From assembly GCA_036971715.1 (NCBI GenBank), contig JAVHJL010000013.1, positions 1-64,000 on the forward strand: 64,000 bases of DNA. Reading direction: 5' to 3'. The translations under genes were made by a program, and so were the position numbers. The stretch is from Arthrobotrys musiformis (Eukaryota > Ascomycota > Orbiliomycetes > Orbiliales > Orbiliaceae). This document shows, in pieces, positions 45,101-59,800 of this stretch (its first letter is position 1; the number at the start of each line of letters is the position of its first letter). The notes beneath the pieces were generated by a model that saw only the letters and a list, made by a program, of their open reading frames with translations, had not been told where the DNA came from and made no database searches.

Positions 45101-48100
45101 TCAGTTGGGTTCTGACAGCAAGAGTGAAGTCGGACTCATCAAGGACGTCCCGGGAGACCTTGTTAAGCCAACCCTGAAGCCGAACCATCGGTCTTGCTTC
45201 CTCGATTCGCCCGTCAGAGAGTCTTTGCAGGCTGCTAAGCATGAAGGAAAGCGTATGCTCAGGTAAACAAATCATGAGGCCGGACGATTTAAGAATTTTT
45301 AAGTGGATGTCATGGAACGTTTTGATAGCCTCCCCAGCTGTCGACGTCTGGCGAGAGAAAGGGACGTGTCGAACTTCCCGTCCCACCAATCCTCCTAGGC
45401 GAGCATGTATCATCTGTACCGTCTGGAGGAGTAAAGCGCGTGGTACGACAACACGTAATAGTCTCTTACTATCTGCGAGAACGGATGCGGCCATTGGCAT
45501 GATACACGAGGTTTTCCCTTTTAAGTTATTAGTCAAAAGCGAGAGATCTAGAATGTGAAAACTTTCGTACCTTGTCCCATATTCATTTGCAAAACAGAGT
45601 TGCTACCGCTTGCTGGTTGAATTGTAGCACGTGCAACCTCGACCTGGTCCGGACGAATCAAAATATTGCCGTCGATCTCCAGCAATAACCAGTCCGGAAA
45701 ATCGGAGGGCTCCCAGTTTTGGTGACCCACGTTCTGCTCTTCCTCCGCGCTTCTTTGACTGTCATTCTTCAATCGATAACTTTCAACACGAGTCAGCTGC
45801 TGAGCCTCTGTAATAGACAGCCCTAAGAGTATTAGGCTCTCTTTCATGCCAGATCCAAAGGAAATATTATTTCGAGATCTGATCGCTTCGAGTAGCGAGA
45901 CAATGGTGACACATGGGAGCATGTTACCCATGCCCAACCAATAGCTAGGTCTTTCACCCCCTTCTATCGCTTGTCGAATATTTGAGAAATTGCTATAAAC
46001 TCGCTGTACACAATCGTCGATTTTGGACCCAATATCAAAAGGGAACACCTTGACATTACTAGTCATCGTCGCGCGAGAAACTTTGTTGAATGAGTTCAAA
46101 CTCTGGCGAAGATCCTCCGCGTAACTTTTCCGAACGACAGAATCCGTCCGCGAAATATCGTGAATAATATCCCTTAGCTCATCCATTTCTTTAAAATGTA
46201 GTGGCGGGTGGAATGATTTCACAACTTCTCTGCTGTTTGCTGGGTAGATTATTCTTCGTTTTGATTCCAAGAAAGTTTTTAGGCTAGCTGCAGCCATGGC
46301 GGGACCTGGACGTCGAAGTAGCTCCGCGAGGGATGAACGGGATTCGAACTTCTTCGTCTTTGTACTATCGTTTGGTGCAAATATGGGAGACTTTTGTAGC
46401 ACCGAAGATGTCGACTCTCTGTTGAACAGGTTTAAGATTTCTTGAACCTCTTGTGTGTGCTTTGATAGTTGGAGATTGAAAAATAGACGAGACCACTCTG
46501 GTTGGATAATGGGGAGAACCTGAGACATATCGATGAGCTCTGTATTAAAGTTAAGCGTTATTGTAGGTTGGAGGCAAGGCCATTGACGTAGGAGATGATC
46601 GATCAACTTCGTGCACTCATTTGAGACTGACGATACGAACTCCGCCTCAGCAGCTTCTAACTTCCTTCGAAGTTTTGGGTTTAAAGAGAAACCAGTAGCG
46701 GTTTGAATCTCTAATTTATTGTACGTCTTGCAATAAGGCTTGATTAACAGTCGAAGGCTTTCTTCTTTAATAGTCGGATTCCGGCGGAAATTTTCGAAGG
46801 ATGCGCCCATTGGCAATACACAAGATTTCAACGCAGGATTTGTTGCGAAGGCTATCAAGGTTCGAACTGCATCCATGTTGATAGCTTCATTGTATACAAG
46901 TGCCGCGAAAAGAAACATTAGCTTGTATCTATCGGCTTGAGTACTCGATTGACAAAGCGAGACGAGAGATCCCCAGAAGAGCGGCAAGTCAACACTAAGC
47001 TTATCGCTAAGGAGAATTTTATCGAGGATGTTTCCGAAGCCACCAATGTTTTGCCATTTCTCCAAGATACCTGCAAGATCACACGGTAAAGTGAGTAATT
47101 GGTCCCAGTGGTGGAGGTGGTGAATTGTAGAATAGACGTTTTGCCGCGCTGTGAAACTGTCTGACGGCCGTCCTCGGGGTTGGTACGCAAGATCTTGGGT
47201 GGGTTTGGGGCGATAGTTAGAGATATTACGCTCATACAATCCCCGCCGTTCTTTGCTGCGTTTGTATAGGTCGTAGTGGTTGCGTTCAAGGGTAAATGGG
47301 CTTATTTTCTCCCTGCTGAATGGCCTGAGCTGCTCGGACTTCGATATTATCTCCTTGATGACAAAAAAGAAATGATCGTTTTGAGCGTAGCTGCGCATAT
47401 TGGGGCTCCAAGTAACCTTTTGCATGACTTTAAGCTCGACGGGGTAGTACTCTCGCAAAGGGGTGAGGTTCGCAATTGCTTCTAAAAGTGGATAATGCGC
47501 TGGGTTGATAGGGTTCCAGGGCTGGCAGTATCCGGACCTCAAACAATGAAGAGACTCCTCGGTCCCGGTCCTCTTCGTTAACGGGTCTGGGAGTATGAAG
47601 GAGGTATATGCATGCACGAGCGCTTTTGTGTAAAGTAAACGGGGCTCTGGGGGACAATCAACGCGCCCAAGGATAGTATTTATTTGATAGCGGCCGTATG
47701 TTCCAATATTTAGAATGTCGACTTCGACGTGAGTGTCATTTATTCGGCAACGGGGAGGACCGAGCGGAATAATGATACTCCTCGCACGACGGTTGGAACT
47801 GTCTCGGAGGACGATCTTGCTTCGTAATCCATACCATGTTCCAGCATCTTGGTCTTTATCGATATAGGACTGAAGGGCTTCGCTCTCAAGGAGCCCGAGA
47901 CCGTTCACCTCCCATTTTAGTTCAAGTCTTCTCATCTCCACCGAAAGAGGGCGGCGTTTAGGTTGAAAAACGGTAAGATATCTATCTAGTTCAAATCTGT
48001 TGAATATCGCAGACACCTTCTTGAATAGAGGACTAAACCGATCAACAAGTTTTACCTCCCGGCGGAGGGCCTCCTTGGATTCAAGGTTTATAGTCCAGTC

Positions 48101-51100
48101 GCTCTCCCTCCGCTTCCAACACGACTTTCGGCAAAATAGAAGCTTCCTTTGGAGATCCAACCAGTGGAAACATTCGTCTAAGAGGGATGCAGGTAGATCC
48201 TCCCCATTTTCCTCGCTCCTGAAAAATTCTACCGGGACGTATTGGAGAATTGTCGTTTTGGGCTTGTACTCTGAAAGGTCTCTCCACTCTGCTCGTACGA
48301 TCATCTGCCCTTTGCGGAATCCAAGATGGACTCTATGGTTGTTGGTTTCGGCAGATATCATGTAGGTCATCCCCGACAACCTCGACGGTACTGTCAAGAG
48401 ATTTCGGTTCCCAAAGAGAGCATGGAGAATTGGATTGCTTCTATGCTCTGGTGGGAGTTGGCCGAGGTGTTTCCCATCAAGAAGCAGATGCCCTTCGAGT
48501 AGGTGGAAAAGAACCACCTGCGCCTTTTTGGTCTTCGTCGCACCCATTTCCATCTGCACCCACCATTCGTTAGGTGGTGGCAGTATTTCAGGCTCGAAAC
48601 AGTTTGCCGCTTCGTCGTCTTCATCCTGGGCCCATGCGATTCCAAGAGCAGAAGAAAGGCCTGTGGGGTAGTTTGTGATCGCGATCCGGAGCGGCTCCTT
48701 GATACTATGCACAATCTTCAAATCAAGGATCATCGCGTTCCTCAAGTTCAAAGGCAAGGATGATGGTTTCGTTACAAGACTATGCTGCAACATAATTGAA
48801 CACTCGATGAAGAACTTGAGTTGATTAGGGTCTAGGGGCAGGTTCTTGTGTTGACCGTACACGAAATAAGTTGATCGTCCAAGTAGAGCCGCCCACAAGG
48901 CAAATTCGGAAAACCGTCGAGAGGAGTCTGTAGTCTCCGCTCCATATATTTCGGTTTTTAGAGCATATAGCCAGGAAGAAATGGTAGATCGGACTCTACG
49001 TAACATCTCCGTCGCCCTTCTGAGTGACTCAGGACACTCGGAGTGCAAAGTCCACATATCAATACCCCTCGATAGCAACATGATCAACATGTCCATTGAA
49101 TGAACCTCCCTCCAATTCGACGATATGAGATTCAATCGATATTCAATTTGGTCCAGTAGCTGGTTTGAGAAGTGAGGGTCACGGAATATTTTGTGGGCCA
49201 TACGGAGCGGCTCTGCTGGGAAGGGTGGCCCTGCCTGATGAGTGAGATACCGTATCAACAAAGTAGTTGCCTCGGAGCTGAAATTGAGGTTCGAAGAAGC
49301 AAGTTCTACCAATATGGAAGGGAATCTCCTGTTCCAACCGCCTAGGATACCCTGATAAGACAAAAACTCGTGGACATTCATTCCCGATGGACAACGAGTT
49401 TGGCTTGCTATAACGTCGTATGATGATGGGGGATGTACGGTGTCTAACTCCTTAGCAAACACGGAAAAGGGCGAGTTTTCGGGAATTGGGAGAGGGAAGT
49501 GATGGTAGAAAGTCGTTGATAAATTGAGGCGCCCAGGCCAGAGCTTGCGGCCGGCGTCAAAGTATGTCAATGCTAGGCCGTTGGGGAGACAGACTTTTTC
49601 AAGCGTGGTAGGCAGTGAGACTTCGGCAAGATGCGTTTGCAAGAATGATTTCTTGCTAGAAGCTAAGGTAACAATGGGAACCAATTTGTTTGAAAATGGA
49701 GCCAATTGGGAATATTGGTAGATGAGTAAACGAGGTTCGCTTTGTGGACGATGCCCGGGTAGAGCTAGAGCAGCGATGATGCGCCAAGAGATATCCCGGT
49801 ATGCGCTAAAAGCGGGTGGACAGGCAAGCTCAAAAAGCGTTGCACGTAGGTGAGGTCCATCGGAGGGGAGGGGGTGTTCGTGAGCCGTAATTTTGATCCT
49901 CCTAGCTTTCCTCTCGAGATAGCATTTCTTGCAGTTTCTATCATCGTGATACTGTATTGGTGGCATATCATTTGTGAGATAATACTGGCAAGCGGTGAGG
50001 AGTATCTGTTGGGTCAAAAGCTCATATTCCTTGCTTTTCTCTTTCCATTCCGCCTCCTTTCTCAAACGAGCAGCTTCTGCTGTGGATTCTATATGACCTT
50101 GTAACTCTTTGAAAACCGCACCAGCAGTAGGTGATTCAACGTATCGGTCGGCAAAACACCCTTTAATTGGGTCGACAAATATGGAGACTCGGCTGGCGGA
50201 GCCTTGAACTCTGTGCCGGAGATACTCTCCGATCTTTTGAAGACGGCTAAAATCACGGGCTGCTTCGATATGGAGGGAGTTCAGGATTTCAGGAGTGATA
50301 ACAGGATGGAATTCGGCTAGTAGTGGGAAATTCTCAACCGCATATCCATCAATAGCGATCCAAAGCTCAAGTACATTGAGTATTAACCCGGAGAAGGCCT
50401 CGGGCATCCCCTGGTACAAACCAGTGACACCGTCCAAGTACTTTTCGAGCTGCCTCGAAAGCCTGATGCATTTCTCCGCTGCAGTATCTGTCGAATTCGT
50501 GAAAGCAGCGTTGACATACCTCAGGTTGTCTTCGAGGGCGAAGTATTTGTAGTACTTGTCTGCAAACGCTGCGAAATCTTTTCTCCCATCCTTAGGGACT
50601 TCGGTTCGTCGGTTCGATCTTCGACCTGACTGCGCACCCGGGATGACAATTCTAGGGTCATCTAGGATATCGCTCAAGTACTTGTCGCTATTCCGAAGGC
50701 TAAGCCTAGTATCTTCAGGGTCGGCCCTCCTCGGGAGAGGGTTGACGCGACGCTCCATCCGGTTGCAGTATTTCTCCCAGACGTCCCCAATACGGGCATC
50801 GGTCAAGTCGCAGGCTGCAACAACTTTCTGATTAATTTTTTCGAAGAAATAATCGTACACAACCTTGAGGGTTTTCGGGGCTTTAATTTTTGCGGATTCC
50901 AATTTCGCCATTCGGCGGCAGAGCTTAGCTTTGAGAACCGTGCTTCTTTCCGGGTCCGTTTGGTGGAGAACTCGACGGAGAAAGGATTGCAAAAGGAAAC
51001 ATTTCATAAATTTGTATTGGATCGTCCCAATCTCAGATCCAGAGAGAAGTTGCAGGTGCTTTTGGAGGCCAACGCGCAGGATCAGCCAAATGGGATTCCT

Positions 51101-51904
51101 CCTCCAGGGATTGACGCCGTCGTTCCAGCAAACATCGTCGCGAACCCGTTTTTGGAGAATCCTTGGAGTGATGCTGGTACCAGTCGCTTCCAATAGGGTC
51201 ATCATCAAGCCAGTAATGAGACTAGGGTCAACCGTATCACGGCTTTCCCATGCCCCAGAGGAAGCCTTGTGGGTTACGGCCGCGAATCTTTTGATGGACT
51301 CCTTGCTAGCTTGCTCCAGGAAGGATACAAGCTCCTCTTGAAACCCGTCGGCATTGAAGGTTGAGTAAGGGACAGATACGGCGATAGCAGGGAAGTCCCA
51401 TTGTAAAGCCGATTCAGCTTCGAGGGCTTTCTGGGATGTGGGGGAGGTTTCGAACGCTTCGAAGATGATGGAGTCACCGGAGGACCTACAACAGAGTTAT
51501 CAAAAAATGGCCCAGGACTTCAAATACTCGAGAACCTGGGGAACCTGCCTATTTTCACGTCGAACAACTACAGCAGCGTTTTGTTTGGTCACCTGCAGGA
51601 GCAACTGCTCTCTGGGCTCCAAGCGGCGAAACTGTTGAAGAAGAGCCTGCTTGTTCAGCACACCATCGATGCAAGCTTGCCGGTAGCCAAATAGGGATTG
51701 GTGGACTCGAGAAAATTCTTGGTAGTATCGATCGTAGACCAAGTCTCGAAATTCGTTTGTTGCTGTTGTCACGATGTTGAGGAGATCAGCAGCTATGGCA
51801 TTTACGTCGTGATCCTCTTTGCCCGGGAGCTTTGCAGGGAGGACGATATGATTGAAGGCAGCTTCGAGGGCAAGCGGCTGGTCTTGGCCTTGGACCTCTG
51901 CCAT
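42140..51904 (-). CDS. Giant helicase-like DUF6606-DUF3638-DUF3645 protein
   Basis: Five exons (51904-51528, 51485-45571, 45517-43679, 43619-42853, 42790-42140) encode 3182 residues. The N-terminus FNHIVLPAKLPGKED matches DUF6606. The middle (residues about 300-2000) is a long, mostly helical region without a domain I can name. Around 2090-2110 is MNMGQGKTSCIMPMAASVLA, the DUF3638 hallmark with a Walker-A-like GQGKTS. Near 2680 is LIYLDESHTRGTDLK, a DExH-like Walker B in DUF3645, followed by AAMRLRKLGTTQSVMFFAPP, which could supply an arginine finger. Together this suggests an SF2-helicase-like ATPase core; databases sometimes label the family ubiquitinyl hydrolase, for which I see no catalytic motif. 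The 53-base intron at 45518-45570 splits the P-loop itself. The first intron is only 42 bases. No stops or frameshifts. Cellular role unknown. Confidence 0.88.
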
Positions 51905-53810
51905 GTTGGTGATAGTCGGTGGCTATAAGATACTATGTTTTACGATGGGAAACCGAAACGCGGGAAGCTTTCGATGGGGATTGTCGTGATAATAAAAGGT
52001 TTGGATGTGAATTTTGATTGTAATAGGATTTGATGAAGGTTTGGATGATGATGGTGGTGATGGTGGTGATTGTTGGTGATGGTTGGTGATTGTTGATTGT
52101 TGAAATGTGGAGTGCGATGGATGTCAGAGAGATGTTGTTGGTAGCTGTTGTTAGCCCCCACATTTGCGTACACAACCACTAACACAACGAGCGCTCCAGA
52201 CGAATTAAAGAAGAGGGAAAAGAGGGCTGGCAACATTGGTCAAGCAGAACAGCTGTGCCCGCATACAGCATCACGGGTTTGGACGGCGGGTTCAGGGTCC
52301 TATTGGCTGTTAGTAGCTCGTCCTGCAGTGTTCCGAGGATCTGGTGCCTGAATGGACGTAAACAGGAGCATCGTTATGTGGCACGGCAGCGCCTAACTCG
52401 CTGGTTGCCGGCGAGGCTGTCAAGGGAAGACATACAAGTCAAGCCAAGTTCCTCAAATCGTGCCTGAACTGGACTCTCCGATCGAAAAGCTGGCAGCCCC
52501 GGAAAATTACACACTGTTTTCCTCTCCAAGCCTCATATTGGTGATGTCCTTTGGTATGCATTCCGGCAGGATCCAAGGCTGTCAACAGCTCTCTCTCTGT
52601 AATTTGTTATGGATCCGTCGGTCGTGGTTTCAATGGTGGCCAACACTTTTTGGATCGACCCAATCGAGAAGGCTTCCCAAATCGGAAATGGCGTGGGTTT
52701 CAGGTCGCACAAGGTTTGGATGGGCTACCCTGCGCAGCACACAGCGAACAGTGCGGCGTGACTACCAGCAAAAGAGCTCAGGTCGGTCTGATCAAGTTAC
52801 GAGTACTAGCACGGTATCGAGATGATCACCCCAGACTAAGCTCTTAAGTTCAGGCCATAGTCTACGGTCCAGTCCCGGGGACGCTGGTGGGCCTATGGGC
52901 AGCCACTCCCGCATTAGAATCGATCAGCCTAAGAGTCATGACGTCAAGGCATTTGATCTGGATCCTGCCTACTGAGTACCCAGGTATTCATACAGGACCA
53001 CGCACAACCCCAGGTTCGACCATCACTTCTCGACACCTACCTTCAAAAAATCGCGGAGGATCGATGCAGTTCACGCCAGCGTCGCGTCTCAAGGACCATA
53101 GCGTGCTGTCGGAGAAATATTTATTCCCGCATCCAACCACTCCCACATGCACAGTAAATGTGGATGTGGCAAGGAGGAAGATATGATAGCGAGTTACATG
53201 TATTTAGTCCTGGGATCATAAAGGCGCGACAGCGACCGACAAATACGTAAAGGGGCGTACTATTTTGGTCCCTAGCATTTGTTAGATTCAGTTCCCGTCA
53301 CAACATCACGCGTGTCAGTGACCACCGTTCTTCCACCAACATTATCACGGGAAGGGGAAGAAAAAAACACGACATAAGACTCCATACAAAACGAAGATTC
53401 TTAACCTGATTTCCAAACCTATCCATATATGCATAAATACTCAAAAAATTTATTCCGAATTTTTACTATTATCCAGACCTCAACGCATAGTATTTGAATA
53501 TTTACTGTTCGAGTTAGCAGATTTGTTATTGATTCTGTTTTTGTTATCATGCAGGGAGACTGGTTAAACAAAACCTGGGAGACCAAAATAGTATCCCATA
53601 GATAAATTGTCTTAGCTCATACCGAAGTATCAATTCACGATTCCGCTATATATATATATACCTCAATACCTTTTATTATGGCACCTGACGTGGAAGCAAT
53701 CAATACTATTACGAGAGCAGCTAAAGATACGATGATACATGCTTATGAAAATAATAAATGTAACTAGCGCTATAGCAAAACCGCAATTTAGAAAAATTCA
53801 GGAGTGGTAG
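51905..53810. other. Spacer between the two giant genes
   Basis: The leader of the giant helicase-like gene holds a GGTGAT/GATGGT-type microsatellite at about 52030-52110. Plus-strand frames at 52460-53186 (up to 121 codons) lack domains and overlap in different frames. The right part (53380-53800) is AT-rich with a TA run near 53648-53660 and forms the 3' flank of the NACHT-TPR gene. Confidence 0.5.
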
Positions 53811-56800
53811 CTAAGCCTGGAATAGGGAAGCAAACGAAGACCTCGAAAACGTTCTGTACTGTTCGGCCTTTGATGGCCCCAAAGACTGGCGTCTCGCAAG
53901 CTCGATCTGGCTAGGTGTCGCCTGATCATCCGGGCCATCATCTTCCAAAATACCCCACGACGTCGGCGATTGCCAAATAAAATTCTTATCGTCCTGATTC
54001 ACCGGTTTGTGTGCCCATGCATTGAAGTCCAGAACCTCATTCCACTTTGAGTTCTTAACATAGAATAGAGTTTGTAGCTCTTTTACCATGGGCGCTAGAT
54101 GCTCGGTATTCAGCTGGCCCTTCCTAGACTGATTGGCGAATTTGAGAAGATCTAGGTGATGGAAGATGAGGTCGGAGATTTGCTCCTTAGAGCCGGTGCC
54201 GTTGCTACCCTCCTCTCGTAGGGAGAAGAAGAGTCTCTCTGTCACAGAAATGGTCTTGTTATAGTATCCAGCGCTGTTGTAGATCTGGCAGAGCAGCCTG
54301 CCAAATTGTTGTGTCTCTGGTTGAAGGATCCCGAATACGCGAGAGTAGTTGTAATATATTCTTTCCAAGACTCTCAACGCGGACTCCTTCTTCCCTTGTT
54401 GCATGTAAACGTCAACAAGGCGGCAACCGATGGTTGTGACGAGACGAGGGCTCCAGATATCATCGTGCGTGTTCCTGGAATCCCAAAGCTGTTCCAAAAT
54501 GGTGATCATGAAGTCCCAACGCCTTTCAGCGCCCAATAGAACGACAAGTTTATCTAGGTCTCCCAAGTCGACCGATACCCACGAAACCCCCATATCACCC
54601 GACAATATTTCCTGCAAGATCAGCTGCGTAAATTTTCCAATATCTGCCTTTAAGGCTGGATTCGGGTCGGCCTTGACCTTCTCGGAAGTCATGTGGAATA
54701 GCAATCGGAAGATATTCGCGTGCTTATGCTCTTCGGTCATAATCTTGTGGGTCCAAACCGCGATAATAAAAGCAGCTTCGACATCTCCGACAGCAACCGT
54801 AGCCTCCACACGTTTCAACCCAACATCTACTAATGATAACGACTGCGAAGGATGTAAATCTGCGAAAAGTGCGAGGCATTCTTGGAAGAATTCCTCAAGC
54901 ATGTCATCTGAAAATTGGAGCTGGATGCTGGTCTTCCCGTTGTTGTCGGGGCCAAAGGTCTTGAACTCGCGCAAAAAGATCGTGCGAAGGTCATTTTCGA
55001 CAAACTTGAATTCAGCATGGCGATTCTGGGCGTATAGAAAAGCCCTCAGCCTAGCCCCGGCAGCAAGGGTAACGTCGAGGCCATCTCCGAATTTCGTGGC
55101 GCCAAGCCAAGCCATGTAATGCTCGGATTCTTGGAGAACGAGGCCGATGACAGAACCGTATAGCTCATCTTCACTCTCAATCCTACCACCCTTCCTCATA
55201 ACTAATTCGAAAGTGGTGAAGAAAACTTGGTACTTGCGTTCAGTCATCAGGCTTTGCGAATTCCTGAAAACAAGTTTCTTGAATCGGGCATCGTGACTAT
55301 CAAATGAACGTCGCTCTTCTTGTCCCAGGCGACAGTACTTTCGCAGGTCCACTATTAAACGGGCACCAAGATCCTGGCTCCCGGCTACGAAGAAGAGCTT
55401 CGCAATTGATAGGGCGCTGTCGAAAAGATACTTCTCCCGTGTTTCCATAGAGAGGGTGTCCATGATGGTATTCTGAAGCAAGCCAAGTGCCGTCTGAGTG
55501 TCTTTCTTGTTGGAGTAAAACTGTACCAACTGCTCGAGGGCTCCCAAGGTTGGCCTATGGGTCGGACCATATGTTCCTCTAAACTCTTCAAACAGATTCT
55601 TGTACAGATCCTCGGCCTTACCAGCTGTTGTTTGGTCGAGAAGGTAGAGTCTTGCCAAGCTTTGTTGGATTTGGAGGATAATGCTGGTGTTGTCTTCATG
55701 TCCAGTTGTCCGCAATGCTACCTCTAAAAGTTTCTCGTACTCGCTGATTGCTAGCTTTGTCTTTGATTTATCCGCTTCAAGCAAGACAGAGTAAGCGAGT
55801 CGGGCTTTGAAAAAGTGAGAACTCGATTCGCCAATCGTGTGAATGTAGATATGCATAAGGCTCTGCACGACGGCGACGACCTCGGCTGCTGGTGCGTTGG
55901 ACCTTTCCAAGTCAAATCTATGCTTGGCGTAGATCTTAAAGACAAGGTCCGCATTAGGTTGGAAGTCCCAGTGCTTGGTTGAAGACAACTTTTCCCAGAA
56001 TGCACTGCAGAACTCACGGGCCTCTGCTTCCTGACCGGGTGCATTTTCATAGACGGAAAATAAAGTGGCGAGGATGTCGAAGGTTCGCTTGGTCAAGATC
56101 GTTTGCAAGAGAGCATACGATATCTGTTGGTAAATTTGGATCGCGTCACCTATCCGTCGCTCTTTCTGGTACATTCCAGCTAGGGATAGCCCAATATCTA
56201 TAGTGCTCTCGTGAGAGATTCCGGGGTTTTTGCACAAAGTCTCGAAATACGACTTTGTTGCCGACCGAGCCTCCTCGTAGCGATTGCTTTCCTGGCAGAA
56301 ATTCGTATAATCCCTGAACGCTTGGATAACGCGGGGTTGAGTGTTCGGCATCAGCGTATTTTGACAGGCTCTCCAAACGTAATAGTATTGCTGGCAAGCT
56401 CTGGCCGGATCCTGCTTTGCATGTCCTCTAGCACCAAGATATGCTAGGTCGATACCTCTATCTTCATACCATTGAGGTAGCGTCAGGGTGTCGGCGTTAT
56501 TGCCCTGCAAAATAGCAGGCCAATATCTCTCCAGGCCCCTCTTGCAGGAGTCATCTGACTGGCGCCAGTCGTCGCGGCCTTGATAGAAGCGGGTAAGTTG
56601 AAGGAAGGCATCAAGTCCTACTTCGGTAAAGTTATCGATTCCACTTGGGTTAAGTATATCAACGAGCCCTCGCAGAACTCCCTCCTCTTCCTTTGGATCA
56701 CCGTGCCCATTCTTCCGAAGTTTGGCAAGCCCGCAACCGACGGTGTACGCGAATTGACTAGTACTCAGCTCTGGATTTTGTTTAAAGTAGGACCAAAGGG

Positions 56801-59800
56801 ATGAGTATAGCTCTTCAGCCTCTTCCAACAAATCTGAAGCGTCCAGTAACTCTGCAAGAGCTATAAGCTGGATAATAAGGCCAGTGGAGTGAGATCGAAG
56901 AGGCTTGACATCGGGCCGGTACATCTGCCAGAACTCTCTGAGGAGCAGCACACCGCTATCTCTACTACCATTTCGAGAGTAGTATTTGGCATATTCGATG
57001 ATGAGGTGGATGCGGCCATCGTGGATTGCGAGAACCTCTTCGCCAGTGTGCTCGGCTAGCGCCAGTGTCTGTGACTTGATAGCTCTGTCGAAAACTTCGC
57101 GGACTTCGAGGGATTTGCCGCAGGTTTCATAAGCGTTGGATAGTTTGATGACAGCCTTCGTGCGCTCCCTGTCCCATGCATTTAATTTTGCTTCGGTTAT
57201 CGTTAACTGCCTGATACAAAGGTCGAGATACTCTGTTGATGATGGATCTTTCTGAATGATGGGGCCCATAAGGTCTAGTACTGAAGAGCTTCTTGAATCC
57301 GTCTCGCCGTAGTTCTTGCAGCATTCGTCCCATAGCCACCGATAATGCTTCATCGCATCCTGGTCTCTATCCTTACGCGAGAGGCTCTGACCATACCGCC
57401 TAACGATTTCTACGATTTCATCATTCAGGCGTTTTGATGTTTGGCTCTTGGTATAATTGATCATCCACTCATACACCTCGCTGTCGAACTCTGTTTCTCC
57501 GTGTTTTTTACTAATGGAATAGAATTCTGACGCGATGTCCCACCCTTCTTTGCTTGTGACACCAAAAAGTGTGAGGGAGAGCTTGAAGGCTTTGTAACAG
57601 TCTTGAAGAGCATTGATGACCTTCCCATTAGAGTATCGGACTCTAGTAAGGTTCAAAAAAGAATGTATTGTCGCAGGAACATTTGTAAGAACCATTTGCC
57701 GTATCGTAGACGCTAGCAGGAAATCATTTTCTGGGACTTTGTCGTAGACCCATAAAGCATATTCAAGCTGGGGGAAGTTGGGTTCGGCTGGGAAAACCGG
57801 CATCAACTGTCGGATTTGCCCCGACTTTCCGGATTTGGAGATTGTAGATTGGCGGAAATGGAAAAGCCATTTGCGGATAGCATAACTTAGAAGACTGTGC
57901 TCCTCGAGGGTGCTGGTGACGATATCCCTCGTCGGGGGCTTAAACCCATTCTCCAGCACGCCCGGCATATTGGCAGTTTTGATATAAGCAAGCATGCTGA
58001 GTACCACTTCGGTGTTGCATTTAGCGCGATTTGGAAGGGATTTGTCTGTTTCCGTCTTTTTCCAAAAGTGTTCTTTGAGCGAGTGATGCGAAAATTGCAG
58101 CAAATTTCTATCGACAACGACGAGAGAACCGCAAAGCTGGATAATATCCTTTTCAACATCCCACTTCAACCTCGGCGCTCGAGTTGGAGAACTATCGGGA
58201 TGGGTGACCTCGAGCAACTCCTTCATATTTTGGATAGATAAAGGTTCTTCCGATACCAACATCCAAGACAGGATTCTCATAGTGTCAGCATTCGAGAAAT
58301 CGATATTCGCTAATAGAGCATCTAAGAGGCCAGCCGCGCCAGTAGAGCTGATGCTCCCGAGTGTCTTCAAGATTTCGGCGATGTTCTTGCTCCTTTTGAC
58401 ATTTTGGATAAGCAGATTCGCAACCGGGAATGAGCCATCTGATTGCTTCGCAAGAAGTTCAATGACGGTTTGGCGATCCTTTTGGCTAACATCAGAAGCT
58501 CCGAAGAACTCTTCAAGCACCCTTGTAACGTGAATCTTGATATCGTACTGGGTGTTCTCTTCGTTGATCTTAACTTCGGTAAACCGTCCCGTCAGAGGAG
58601 GATTGAATGGTGCCGACAAGAAAACACAGTTCAGGGAGTTTGCTCCATTGAGGTCAATGATCTCCCGGATCCTGTTTACGATATCTTGGGCTTTGTCCCT
58701 GCCCCCCGCAACGTGATCAAGCCCGTCGATGACCAAATTCAACTGCCTTGTATTTTTTGCGGCGACCGCGAAAACGTCCCACAAGGCTCGCTCTAACTCT
58801 AATTCCGCTGCAGCAGACTCTTCATGCGAGATGGTTGTGATGTGAATGTCCGCTAGCTTTTTAAAGAGGGCGACGTCCCCCAAGCTTTTGTTGATGAGCT
58901 GCAAAAGAAGAGACTTAAGGAAGAAGACGGGCGAAGTCCCTTTATTGATGGTAGCGTCTATGGGATCATCAGCGGTGAGTACAAAGGTGGGGGGGTTAGT
59001 AGTTCATGAATTCATACCGAAGGAAAAGCTCATGAGGATATCTTGTTTATGCAACCGAAGTCGATCCACGACCCAGTTAGCGAGCATGCTTTTACCGCAA
59101 CCCGTTTTACCTGTCACGCAAAGCAACTGATCTTCGCCATCCTTGAGGTCCGACAGGGTTCTATCAAACCAAGTGCACGTCCCCTCTGAGATAGTTGGCT
59201 TAGGTGTCTCGACAGCGCCCTGTCGCAACCAGGATTTCAGGTCTTGCACCGCAACGGGGCCGGTCCCTGCATGGATTATGTCAGCGGCCAATATTATTAA
59301 CACAGGAAATTTCGAACCTTTTCTCTACCTTGCACAATTGGGGAGTCCCGAAGCCTAGTAATCCAAATTTCGTGCTCCAGGATCTCTTTATTGGCCATAA
59401 AACTCCGCATGATGGCGCTGATCACCTCTTCAGACTCTGTGATAAGATTTCGGGTGACTAGGGACAAAGTTTAGTTGTAACTCGTGATTTGGAATCTCGG
59501 GACATCCTCAAAGGGTTCTTACTGCGGGAGTTGTGATAAAGAAGCGTGATTCGTATCACTAGTTCCACAATGTTCCAAAAGATGGTCAACAGAACTCGTT
59601 GGAGTTCGGGAGACGAGAGATATACGTCTCGGTGCGATTCGAATGACTCTAACGCCGTTGCAATTTTGTACAGTTCGTCGAAGAACCTTTGTAACGCATC
59701 CGTATTTCTGGACCCGATCTATGCATCGACAGCTGTTCTCAGCATATGACCATCAAACGGAAAATATCTTCTATTGCATAACAGAAGGATTGACTTACAA

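Noticed and set aside
42140..51904. Deubiquitinase function for the giant gene
   Set aside because: Only a database naming habit suggests it; no Cys-protease motif is visible, whereas ATPase motifs are.
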